Assembly (NCBI RefSeq): GCF_001721295.1
Contig: NZ_MDDS01000086.1
Coordinates: 91,997-155,996 of the forward strand
Length of the DNA stretch: 64,000 nt
Direction: 5' to 3'
Origin: Sphingomonas turrisvirgatae
GTDB lineage: Bacteria; Pseudomonadota; Alphaproteobacteria; Sphingomonadales; Sphingomonadaceae
In this document: positions 25,871 through 34,424 of the stretch, piece by piece
Numbering within the stretch: the stretch's first letter is position 1
How the letters are laid out: each line of letters begins with the position of its first letter
The notes under the pieces: model-generated
What the model was told of the DNA's origin: nothing
The model's database searches: none
The model's input: the letters and a program-made list of their open reading frames with translations, nothing else
Translations under genes and position numbers: made by a program

Positions 25871-26800
25871 ATGACAACCACCGTCGCTCAGCCGGCCGCG
25901 CCGATACCGGACGCGGCCGAATTGTCGGGTCTCGAACCGATCCAGTCTATCAAGCGCCGCTGGCCGGCACTGCTCGGCGCGCTGCTGTCGCTGCTGATGG
26001 TAATCGGCCTGGGTCACGAGCTGTTCGACAAGGGACTGGCCGGCCTCACCCAGACCGCCCCAGTCAGCCCGCTTTTCTACCTCTTCTTTGCCGCGATGTA
26101 TCTGCTGCCGCCAACGATGGACTATGTCATCTTCCGGCGGCTGTGGGGCATTCCGGCGACCGGCATGGTGGCGCTGCATCGCAAGCGGATCGCGAATGAT
26201 GTCGTGCTCGGCTATTCGGGTGAGGCCTATTTCTATGCCTGGGCACGGCAGCGCACGACGATGGTCGCCGCTCCGTTCGGCGCGGTGAAGGACGTGACGA
26301 TCCTGTCGGCAATGGCCGGCAATGCGATCACGTTGGCGCTGCTCGCCCTCGCGCTGCCGCTCGCCAGCGAATTGCTGACACCCGGGCAGTTCAAGACTGG
26401 CCTGACCGCCGCGGCAATCATCGTGGCGATGTCGCTGCCGTTCCTGCTGTTTTCGCGGCGCGTCTTTTCGTTGCAGCGGCGCGAATTGTGGTGGGTGTTC
26501 GCGATGCACGCGCTGCGCCTGGTCGGCGGCACGCTCTTCATCGCGCTGGCATGGCATTTTGCGATGCCGGCGGTGACGCTTGGCATGTGGATCCTGCTGG
26601 CGGCGGCGCGCATGCTGGTCTCTCGCCTGCCGTTCGTGCCGGCTAAGGACGTGCTGTTCGCCAATTTCGCGATCCTGCTGATCGGACAGGGCCAGGCACT
26701 GTCCGAGTTGCTGGCGTTCGTCGCCGCGCTTACGCTGTTGGGGCACGTGCTGCTGATCGCGGGCTTTGCCTTGCTGGGGCTGGTCAAGAAGGACCTGTGA
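25871..26800 (+). CDS. Polytopic membrane protein of unknown function
   Basis: ATG 25871 was preferred; a TTG 12 codons upstream is possible. The 309-residue protein has a cytoplasmic N-terminus of about 35 residues and about seven to eight hydrophobic segments, with a soluble loop containing KRIANDVVLGYSGEAYFYAWAR. I do not recognise the family. Its stop overlaps the GTG of the DUF2141 gene (GTGA), and a GT4 gene follows 9 bases after that, so a role in export or assembly of a glycan is plausible but unproved. The 188 bases upstream should hold the promoter. Confidence 0.82.
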   Translation: MTTTVAQPAAPIPDAAELSGLEPIQSIKRRWPALLGALLSLLMVIGLGHELFDKGLAGLTQTAPVSPLFYLFFAAMYLLPPTMDYVIFRRLWGIPATGMVALHRKRIANDVVLGYSGEAYFYAWARQRTTMVAAPFGAVKDVTILSAMAGNAITLALLALALPLASELLTPGQFKTGLTAAAIIVAMSLPFLLFSRRVFSLQRRELWWVFAMHALRLVGGTLFIALAWHFAMPAVTLGMWILLAAARMLVSRLPFVPAKDVLFANFAILLIGQGQALSELLAFVAALTLLGHVLLIAGFALLGLVKKDL

Positions 26801-27324
26801 CGCGCCGCGGCGCCTGGATCGGCATGCCGTTGGTCGTGCTGGTCGCGACGCCTGCAGCGGCGCAGCCCGTGCTGGGCAAGGATGCCGAGGCTTGCGCCCG
26901 GGGTGAGCCGTCGATCCGCGTGACCGCCACCGGGCTGCGCGATCGTACCGGGCGGATGAAGCTCGAGCTGTTTCCAGCCAGTGCCGAGGACTTCCTAAAA
27001 GACGACACGCTGCTGAAGCGCGAAGGCAAGTTGTTCCGCCGAGTTTGGGCGCGCACCCCCCGCGAAGGGCCGGTTTCGATCTGCATCCGCGTTCCGGCGC
27101 GCGGCCGCTATGCAATCCTGGTCACGCACGATCGCGACGGCCGCAACAAGTTCAACTTCTTCCAGGACGGCGCGGGCTTCCCCACCAATCGCCGGATCGG
27201 GCGCAGCTGGCCGCTGCTGTCGGACGGCGAGGTCAATGTCGGCGGCGGCGTGACGATGGTGACGCTCCGCATGCAGTATCTGCGCGGCGTCAGCGGCTTT
27301 GCGCCCCTGGATACGCTGAACTAG
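26797..27324 (+). CDS. DUF2141 secreted protein
   Basis: The 175-residue protein starts at GTG 26797, overlapping the previous stop, and has a signal peptide ending near ATPAAAQP. The mature part contains DUF2141 features: GRMKLELFP, ICIRVPARGRYAILVTHDRDGRNKFNF split over two strands, and a GVGPS-like C-terminal region (FPTNRRIGRSW). DUF2141 proteins are small predicted beta-sandwich periplasmic proteins with no established function. It is placed between a membrane protein and a GT4 enzyme in one operon. Confidence 0.85.
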   Translation: MTRRGAWIGMPLVVLVATPAAAQPVLGKDAEACARGEPSIRVTATGLRDRTGRMKLELFPASAEDFLKDDTLLKREGKLFRRVWARTPREGPVSICIRVPARGRYAILVTHDRDGRNKFNFFQDGAGFPTNRRIGRSWPLLSDGEVNVGGGVTMVTLRMQYLRGVSGFAPLDTLN

Positions 27325-27333
27325 AGTCCTTCG

Positions 27334-28518
27334 ATGCGCATCGTCGACGTCAACGAATATTATTCGCCCACCGGCGGGGGCGTGCGGACCTATCTCGACC
27401 GCAAGATGCGCATCATGGCCGAGCTTGGCCATGAGCTGATCGTGATCGCGCCGTTCGACGAGGATCGGATCGAGGATCGCCCGGATGGCGGGCGGATCCA
27501 TTGGGTCAAGTCGCCGCCGCTGATCTTCGACCGCAATTATTGGCTGTTCCGGCACGACGCGCCGATCGCCGCATTGCTGGACCAGTTGCAACCCGATGTT
27601 ATCGAGACGAGTTCGTTCTGGCGTTCCGCCTGGGTCATCGGACGCTGGCGGGGAGACGCGCTCAAGGTCTTCTTTGCGCATAACGACAATATCGGCGGCA
27701 ATCTGTCGCGGCTGCTGCATGTCAGCCCGCAGCGTGCCGAGGCGCTGTTCGCGTGGTTCACGCGCTATACCGACCGGTGTCTGACGATGTTCGACGCATT
27801 CGTCACCAACGGGCCCGCGCTCGCCAAACGCTATGCGCGGCGGGGCACGAAGGTGACGGCGGCGGCGCCGCTCGGCATCGACCGCAGCCGGTTTTCGCCC
27901 GAGCTGCGCGACGAGAAGCTGCGTGAGGCGATGCTGGCCCAGCTGGACCTGCCGCCGCATGCCCATCTGCTGATCGGGCTGGGGCGGCATCATGCCGAAA
28001 AGCGCTGGCCGGTGGTGATCGATGCGGTGGAGCAGGCGGGCGCGGACATTCCGGTCGGGCTGATGCTGCTGGGCGATGGCATGCAGCGCTCGCAGCTCGA
28101 ACGGCAAATTGCGGGCAACCAGCATATCCGGCTGTTCCGCCCGGTCTATGACCGCGAGCGGTTCAGCCGCATCCTGGCCAGCGCCGACGCGCTGATCCAC
28201 GGATCGGATCAGGAGCCGTTCGGGCTGGTCGCATCCGAAGCGCTGGCGTCTGGGTTGCCGCTGATCGTACCGGACGATGGCGGCTGCGCGGAAGTGGCCG
28301 ATCCGCTGTTCGCCGAGACCTATCGCGGCGGCGACGCGCGCGACTGCGCCGAGGCGATCCGGCGGCTGTTCGCGCGCGACCAGCCGCTCCTGCGCGCGGC
28401 CGCCCGGCGCGCAGCGGGTCAGGTGCTGTCCGATCGCGACCATGCGATCGCCCTGGTCGAGCTCTATTCGCGGCTGATCGTGGCGCGCGACGAGGCGCGG
28501 GCTCGCCAGAGCGCATAG
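27334..28518 (+). CDS. Glycosyltransferase family 4 protein
   Basis: The 394-residue GT-B enzyme opens MRIVDVNEYYSPTGGGVRTYLDRK, the N-terminal glycine loop of GT4 enzymes, and has the C-terminal donor motif GSDQEPFGLVASEALASG with the EX7E glutamates. It is not closely similar in the N-terminal half to the other GT4 protein at 24.6 kb. It is the last gene of the operon beginning at 25871, and its final 55 bases overlap the convergent membrane glycosyltransferase gene. Confidence 0.92.
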   Translation: MRIVDVNEYYSPTGGGVRTYLDRKMRIMAELGHELIVIAPFDEDRIEDRPDGGRIHWVKSPPLIFDRNYWLFRHDAPIAALLDQLQPDVIETSSFWRSAWVIGRWRGDALKVFFAHNDNIGGNLSRLLHVSPQRAEALFAWFTRYTDRCLTMFDAFVTNGPALAKRYARRGTKVTAAAPLGIDRSRFSPELRDEKLREAMLAQLDLPPHAHLLIGLGRHHAEKRWPVVIDAVEQAGADIPVGLMLLGDGMQRSQLERQIAGNQHIRLFRPVYDRERFSRILASADALIHGSDQEPFGLVASEALASGLPLIVPDDGGCAEVADPLFAETYRGGDARDCAEAIRRLFARDQPLLRAAARRAAGQVLSDRDHAIALVELYSRLIVARDEARARQSA

Positions 28519-29924
28519 CGGTCCCGGCCCAGCGGCATGTCGCCTGCCATCACGTAATCGCGCGAGAGTGCGGCGACCATCTGCGCGCGGATGGCCGGGA
28601 TTTCGCCCCGATAGGGTCCGCGTACCACGACCCATTGCGGGCGACGGTGGAGGATGCGCTGGAGTTCGGCCGCTGCGTCGGCGCCGACCGCCCCCGCCTC
28701 GCGATCACGGCTGAGATGGCTGGGGAAGATCCAGCGCGTGACCGCGCAGCGGCCGGTCATCGCATAGAGCATCGTCGTGCCCGAATAGACGTGCAGGCAG
28801 CCGGCACCGGGTCCGATCGCGCGCGCGATAGCGGCGACTTGCGCCGGGGTGCCGCGCTCGAGCCGCTTGACCAGCAACGTGACTTGCCCGCCGATGAAGA
28901 CGAGGGTCAGGACGATGGCGGCGAAGCGACGATGCGTCCCCAGCACGCCGGCGGCGCAGGCGGCGAGCGGGGGGATCAGGGGCAGGCCGTAATGGTTGAA
29001 CCATGCGCCAAAGATCGCCACGCCGAACAAGGATGCCGCAGCCCAGGCGAACAGGAAATTGGCCATGGCTCGCTGCGTAGCCGCATCGCTGCGGCGACGA
29101 CGCGCGCGCATCGCCATGGCCGCCAGCGGCGAGAGGATCAGCACCAGGATCGCGAGGTTGCCAAGTTGGCTGGGCAGGGGGTCCGACTGACGATCGAGGA
29201 TCGAGCGGAAATTGGCGTAGAGCCATGTCTCACCCTCTCCCATGCCGGCATAGATCGCCCAGGCGAGCAGCGTCGGCGCGAGAGCGATGCCGGCGAGCGG
29301 CACCGCTAATAGTGCGAGGCGCGGGAGACGCGCACCGTCGCGCCACTCGCGCCACAGCAGCCAGAGGCCGAAAAACGCCCCTTCGAACACCGCCGAATAT
29401 TTGATCTGCAACGTGATGCCGACCAGCGCCATCGCCGCGCAGCCCTGTGCCAGCCGGCGGGCGGCGGAGGTCTCAACGCTGCGCGGGGCGACCAGCGTGG
29501 CGGCGGCGATCATCAGCAGATTGTAGAAGACCGGCGCCTGTCCGCCCTGTCCGTCGAGCAGGTTCGGCCACAGGATGACGGCGATCCCCGCCGCCGTCGC
29601 ACCCGTTTCCCAGCCGGCGCGAGTCGCCAGGCGCACGGTCAACAGCGCGGTGGCGAAAAGGCAGATGAGCGCCAGCGCCTGATACACCCAGATACCTGCC
29701 GGGTAGCCGAGCGATGCCGCCGGCGCGTAGAGCAGGAACAGCCCGATCGGCTTGCGGTCCCATATATCGACATAGGGTATTGCGCCCTGCGTCATCATGC
29801 GCGCGGCGGTGAAGTAAAACTCCTCATCCACATGCAGGATCGGATTGCCGAACGTGATCGCCCGCGCCGCGAAGGCGACGAGGAGGAGGATCAGCCAGCG
29901 GGGGACGTTGATCGAGCGGGTCAC
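28464..29924 (-). CDS. GT39-like (PMT/ArnT superfamily) membrane glycosyltransferase
   Basis: The 486-residue protein has about ten to eleven membrane helices. Its first periplasmic loop carries the DE-containing motif GNPILHVDEEFYF and DIWDRKPIGLFLLYAP, characteristic of lipid-linked-sugar-dependent GT-C enzymes. The start is a GTG; 29924 was chosen because GGAAGG lies 6 bases upstream, while the GTG at 29930 abuts it. The enzyme likely adds a sugar from a polyprenyl carrier to a lipid or protein in the periplasm. The last 55 bases are antisense to the GT4 gene. Confidence 0.85.
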   Translation of the reverse strand: MTRSINVPRWLILLLVAFAARAITFGNPILHVDEEFYFTAARMMTQGAIPYVDIWDRKPIGLFLLYAPAASLGYPAGIWVYQALALICLFATALLTVRLATRAGWETGATAAGIAVILWPNLLDGQGGQAPVFYNLLMIAAATLVAPRSVETSAARRLAQGCAAMALVGITLQIKYSAVFEGAFFGLWLLWREWRDGARLPRLALLAVPLAGIALAPTLLAWAIYAGMGEGETWLYANFRSILDRQSDPLPSQLGNLAILVLILSPLAAMAMRARRRRSDAATQRAMANFLFAWAAASLFGVAIFGAWFNHYGLPLIPPLAACAAGVLGTHRRFAAIVLTLVFIGGQVTLLVKRLERGTPAQVAAIARAIGPGAGCLHVYSGTTMLYAMTGRCAVTRWIFPSHLSRDREAGAVGADAAAELQRILHRRPQWVVVRGPYRGEIPAIRAQMVAALSRDYVMAGDMPLGRDRYALWRARASSRATISRE

Positions 29925-29988
29925 CCTCACCCTTCCAGCGGGAGAGGGGAGAGCAGCATAAGGGCGATCGTTATTCCGGCGGGAAAGC

Positions 29989-31650
29989 TCACACCTTGGC
30001 TGGGTAGACCGGGCGGATGTCGACCGGAATGGCCGTCATCGACGCGATGACGCCGCGGGCATTGTCGTCCAGCACCGCCCATTTGGCCATGAATGCCTTC
30101 ACACCCGCATAATCGCCATTGTGCTGAAGCACGATCATCTCGCGCAGCAGGTCGCGCAGGCCGGCCTCGAATTTCCCGTTGTCGATGCGGTAGCGGCCGG
30201 CCGTGGCATCCCAGGCGAACGCGCCCTTGGCCTTGAGATAGCCATATTGCATCGCCGCACCCTGGCCGTGTGCCTCGGCGATGCCGAACCGCATCGCGCG
30301 GAAGGTCCCGGCGAGATAGGTAGCGAACAACTGCGGCTTTTCGGCTGCGGGCAGCTCGCCCTTCTGCATCATGAACAGGATGTTCCATGCGCCCATGACG
30401 TCGGCCTTGGCCTCTTCCAGCGCCGAAGCCTGATCCTTCAGCGCTTCGCTGACCGTCGTCTTCTGTCCATTCAGTGTGATGGTGCCCGGCCCCAGGCTGT
30501 GCGACAGTTCGTGGAACAGCGTTTCGAGCTGCATGTACTTCTTGGCGACCTGGCTGGCCTGGTCGGGCACCAGCACCAGCGGTGCCATGGGCGCGAGGAT
30601 GCGGTCGTATTTCGCGCCCAGGACGTTGGACAGGATAACCTTCTTCGCGCCCTTCGCTTCGCGCACACGTTCGTCGTTCGGCAGGTTGAAGGCGACGGTC
30701 TGGATGCCGGGCACATTGTCGCCGCCGCCGCGGATCTGCTCGGCAACCGCGATCGGCGAGGCAAAGCCGCGTTGGAAGTTCTTGAGCGTCTCGTCGACCG
30801 GCAGGTTCGCTTCCATGTCGCGCAGATAGCGTTTGTACTTGTCGAGCGCGGCCGACTCCTTCGGGTCCTTCAGCGTCACGAAGCTTTCGAACGCGGTCTT
30901 CTGGCCGTGCAGCTTGTCGGTATAGACTTCGTACGGCCCGATCGCGACTTCGATCGGCGTGTCCTTCAAGTCCATCCAGGCAAGTTCGGACACGAAATAA
31001 TCGTCGGTCAGGAACGCCTTGGCGCGCAGCGACAGGAATTTCTTCAGGCTGGGATTGGTGGTGATCGCGGCGGCCTGGTTGAGCAGGTCGGCGGCCTTGG
31101 TGAGTTCGGGCTTGTAGGCGACCGAATAGGGGATCGCCTTGAGCTTCGCGCCATCGCGCACGACGATCGTATAGGGGCTGGTCAGCGCGGTCTTCTCAGC
31201 CGGGTTCTTGGCGAGATAGTCGTCGAACGCCTCACGCGTGAGGTCCGCGGGATAGAAGCCGGCGCCTTCCGGCATCGTGCCGCTGCCCCAGAAGGCTTGC
31301 TCTTCGGCGAGCGGATCCCATGGCCCGAAATAACGGTCGTACATCTCGAGCTTGAGCGCATCGCCTTCCGCGGCGATCCTGGCGCGGGTTTGCTGCCAAT
31401 TCGCGTCGCGCTGCTTGCGATAGATGTCCGACATGACGTCGGACGCCTGGATCAGCAGGTTGACGACGCGGCGCTCCTCGTCGGTGAGGAAGCTCGTGTC
31501 CGGCTTCATGTCGATCGTCGCGATCTTCGCCTTTTGCGCGGCGAGGTCATAGGTCTCGGCGGCCGGCGCGACCGTGTTGTTGCCGGCTTCGGGCGCGCCG
31601 TTGCATGCGGCAGTTGCGAGAAGTAGCGCGATGAGGACGGACTTGCGCAT
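29989..31650 (-). CDS. M49-like zinc peptidase (dipeptidyl-peptidase III family), secreted lipoprotein-type
   Basis: The 553-residue product begins with MRKSVLIALLLATAAC, a lipoprotein-like signal with Cys16, though Thr at -3 is atypical. The zinc site is HELSH at 380-384, with the second motif EEAKAD at 412-417, a spacing that fits peptidase family M49. Classical DPP III has a six-residue HEXXGH site; a five-residue HEXXH version is known from some bacterial members. It probably trims peptides in the periplasm. It lies next to pepN on the same strand. Confidence 0.85.
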   Translation of the reverse strand: MRKSVLIALLLATAACNGAPEAGNNTVAPAAETYDLAAQKAKIATIDMKPDTSFLTDEERRVVNLLIQASDVMSDIYRKQRDANWQQTRARIAAEGDALKLEMYDRYFGPWDPLAEEQAFWGSGTMPEGAGFYPADLTREAFDDYLAKNPAEKTALTSPYTIVVRDGAKLKAIPYSVAYKPELTKAADLLNQAAAITTNPSLKKFLSLRAKAFLTDDYFVSELAWMDLKDTPIEVAIGPYEVYTDKLHGQKTAFESFVTLKDPKESAALDKYKRYLRDMEANLPVDETLKNFQRGFASPIAVAEQIRGGGDNVPGIQTVAFNLPNDERVREAKGAKKVILSNVLGAKYDRILAPMAPLVLVPDQASQVAKKYMQLETLFHELSHSLGPGTITLNGQKTTVSEALKDQASALEEAKADVMGAWNILFMMQKGELPAAEKPQLFATYLAGTFRAMRFGIAEAHGQGAAMQYGYLKAKGAFAWDATAGRYRIDNGKFEAGLRDLLREMIVLQHNGDYAGVKAFMAKWAVLDDNARGVIASMTAIPVDIRPVYPAKV

Positions 31651-31716
31651 CTAAGGACTCCGGGATCGTTGACGCGAATCTAGACCCGGTTGTCCCGCCT
31701 GTCACCCGTCGCGCGT

Positions 31717-34317
31717 TTAGCCCTCCAGGCTCTTGCTCACCTGTTCGGTCATATCCTTGCTGAGGCCAGGCGTGGCGAGGATGCGTTCGAGCTCCGAACG
31801 CATCCGGGCAGCGCGCGCGGCGTCGAAGCGCTTCCAGCGGCCGAGCGGGGGAACGAGCTTCGCGGCGGTCTGCGGGTTCAACTGGTCGAGCGCGATCAGC
31901 TGATCGGCGACGAAGCGGTAGCCGCGCCCTTCGCCCGAATGGAAAGCACGCTGATTGACCGCGAACGCGCCGACCAGCGCGCGGGCGCGGTTGGGATTGG
32001 CAAGGGTGAAGTCGGGATGGCTGGCCAGCGCCTCGACCGCCGCCGCGGTGTCGTCGCGAGTCGCGAGCGCCTGGGTCTGGAACCATTTGTCCAGCACCAG
32101 CGCATTGTCGGCGTAACGGTTGTAGAAGATGTCGAGCGCGGCGTGGCGCTTGTCGGATTCGCTGTTGACCAGCGCGGTCAGGCCGCCCTGACGATCGGTC
32201 ATGTTGTCGGCTGCGTCGAATTGCGCGAACGCCAGGTCCGCGCCGTCCGCCGCGCCGCTGGCGATGACATAGCCGAGCGAGACGGACTTCAACCGCCGCG
32301 CGCCCTTGCCCGCCGGCGAATATTCGAACCGATTGGCGCGCGCCGCCTCATACGCCTCGCGCCATTGCGGCTCGAGCGCCTTGCCGAGGTCGCGGCGCAG
32401 CGCCTCGCGCTTCTGGAAGATCGCCTCCGGATCGACGACGGGCAGCTGGTCGCCGATGAAGCTGTCGGACGGCAGCAGCACGGCTTCTGCGACGAATGCC
32501 CGGTCCAGCGCCGGGTCGGCGAGCGTGTTGGCGACCGCCTCGATCACCGACGCGTGATCGGCGCGGCCATGGGTGACGGCCGCGACGAGCGTGTCGAGCA
32601 TCAGCTGCTGCATCGCTTCGTACCGCGCGAAGGGATCATCGTCGTGCGCGGAGAGGAAGGCGAGGTCGGCGACGCTGCGGTTGGTATCGACGATGACCGG
32701 GGCGGAGAAGCCGCGGTTGATCGACAGTACCGGGCGCTCGGTCACGCCATCGAATGTCAGCTGCGCGTCGCCATCAGACAGCAGCACGAGCTGCTCCTCG
32801 GCGATCGGCTGCGCGGTTTCGGCACCGAACAGCTTGATCCTGAGCGGCAGCACCATCGGCGCCTTGTTCGGCTGACCGGGCGTCGGCGGGACCGATTGGC
32901 GAAGGTCGAGACGCGCGCGGCCGCTGCCAGCCTCGTGCTCGAGGCTGGCGGTGACGCGCGGCGTGCCGGCCTGCGAGTACCAGAGGCGGAATTGCGTGAG
33001 ATCGACGCCGCTCGCTTCCTCCATGCATGCAACGAAGTCTTCGCAGGTCGCCGCCGTGCCGTCGAAGCGATCGAAATAGCGGTCGGTGCCGGCGCGGAAC
33101 TTCTGCGGCCCCAAAATCGTCGCCATCATGCGGATGACTTCGGCACCCTTGTTGTAGATCGTCGCGGTGTAGAAGTTGCTGATCTCGACATATTCGTCCG
33201 GGCGTACCGGATGCGCGAGCGGGCCGGCATCCTCCGGGAACTGCGCCGCGCGAAGCCCGCGGACATCCTCGATCCGCTTGACCGCCGCGCTACCCTGATC
33301 GGCTGAGAAGCCCTGATCGCGGTAGACGGTGAAACCTTCCTTGAGGCTGAGCTGGAACCAGTCGCGGCAGGTGACGCGATTGCCCGACCAGTTGTGGAAA
33401 TACTCGTGCGCGACAACGGCGGCGACCGCGTCGTAATCATAGTCGGTGGCGGTATCGGGATCGGCGAGGATGTAGCGGCTGTTGAAGATGTTCAGCCCCT
33501 TGTTCTCCATCGCGCCGAAATTGAAATCGTCCACGGCGACGATGTTGAACACGTCGAGATCATATTCACGGCCATAGACCTGCTCGTCCCACGCCATGCT
33601 GAGCTTCAGCGCATGGAGCGCATGATCGGTCTTTGGCAGGTCCTTCTCACGTACCCAGATGCCGAGCGTGACCTGACGTCCCGACATGGTGGTAAAGGTG
33701 GCGGTATTGGCCGCGAGATCGCCGGCGACGAGCGCGAACAGATAGGATGGCTTGGGGAACGGGTCGTGCCACTCGGCCCAGTGTCTGCCATCGGCCGCAT
33801 CCCCGCTGGCGATCGGGTCGCCATTCGCGAGCAGGACCGGGAAGCGCGCCTTGTCGGCGGTCATGCGCACGCGATATTTGCTGAGCACGTCGGGCCGGTC
33901 GGGGAAGAAGGTGATCCGGCGGAAGCCCTCCGCCTCGCATTGCGTGCAGAGGTTCCCCCCCGAAGCGTAGAGGCCCATCAGCTGGGTATTGGCGGCGGGC
34001 GCGATCTCGACCCGCGTTTCGATTTCGTGCGCGTCACCGGGCACCGCGATCACCAGCGTGCCGCCCTCCATCGTATAGGGCGTGTCGATGCCGTCGACCT
34101 TCACCGACAGCGGGGTGAGGCCGTCACCATCGAGCCGCAGCGGCGCATCGTGTGCCCCGTTGCGCGTGACGATCAGCGTCGCGCGAACTTGCGTCGCGGC
34201 GGGATCGAGGTCGAAGTCGAGCGCGATGTCGGACACCAGCCAGTCGGGCGCGCGATAATCGGCGCGACGGATGACCCCTGACGGTTTTGGCGGGCTGGCG
34301 GCGAGAGCGTCGATCAT
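31717..34317 (-). CDS. pepN: Aminopeptidase N
   Basis: The 866-residue M1 metallopeptidase has the exopeptidase motif GAMEN at 268-272, the zinc site HEYFH at 304-308 and third ligand E327 in KEGFTVYRD. The beta-sandwich and helical C-terminal domains of bacterial PepN follow. No signal peptide is present, so it is cytoplasmic, releasing N-terminal residues from peptides. Length is close to the E. coli enzyme (870). It is divergent from the M28 peptidase gene 107 bases away. Confidence 0.97.
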   Translation of the reverse strand: MIDALAASPPKPSGVIRRADYRAPDWLVSDIALDFDLDPAATQVRATLIVTRNGAHDAPLRLDGDGLTPLSVKVDGIDTPYTMEGGTLVIAVPGDAHEIETRVEIAPAANTQLMGLYASGGNLCTQCEAEGFRRITFFPDRPDVLSKYRVRMTADKARFPVLLANGDPIASGDAADGRHWAEWHDPFPKPSYLFALVAGDLAANTATFTTMSGRQVTLGIWVREKDLPKTDHALHALKLSMAWDEQVYGREYDLDVFNIVAVDDFNFGAMENKGLNIFNSRYILADPDTATDYDYDAVAAVVAHEYFHNWSGNRVTCRDWFQLSLKEGFTVYRDQGFSADQGSAAVKRIEDVRGLRAAQFPEDAGPLAHPVRPDEYVEISNFYTATIYNKGAEVIRMMATILGPQKFRAGTDRYFDRFDGTAATCEDFVACMEEASGVDLTQFRLWYSQAGTPRVTASLEHEAGSGRARLDLRQSVPPTPGQPNKAPMVLPLRIKLFGAETAQPIAEEQLVLLSDGDAQLTFDGVTERPVLSINRGFSAPVIVDTNRSVADLAFLSAHDDDPFARYEAMQQLMLDTLVAAVTHGRADHASVIEAVANTLADPALDRAFVAEAVLLPSDSFIGDQLPVVDPEAIFQKREALRRDLGKALEPQWREAYEAARANRFEYSPAGKGARRLKSVSLGYVIASGAADGADLAFAQFDAADNMTDRQGGLTALVNSESDKRHAALDIFYNRYADNALVLDKWFQTQALATRDDTAAAVEALASHPDFTLANPNRARALVGAFAVNQRAFHSGEGRGYRFVADQLIALDQLNPQTAAKLVPPLGRWKRFDAARAARMRSELERILATPGLSKDMTEQVSKSLEG

Positions 34318-34424
34318 GCGGGAACCTATAAAGAGGTGCGCGTCGTCAGCGCCACGAAATTACGCGTTGCGGTGTATCGTTCGCGCGCTACACCTCGTCG
34401 CATCCAAACCAAACTCCGGAAGCC

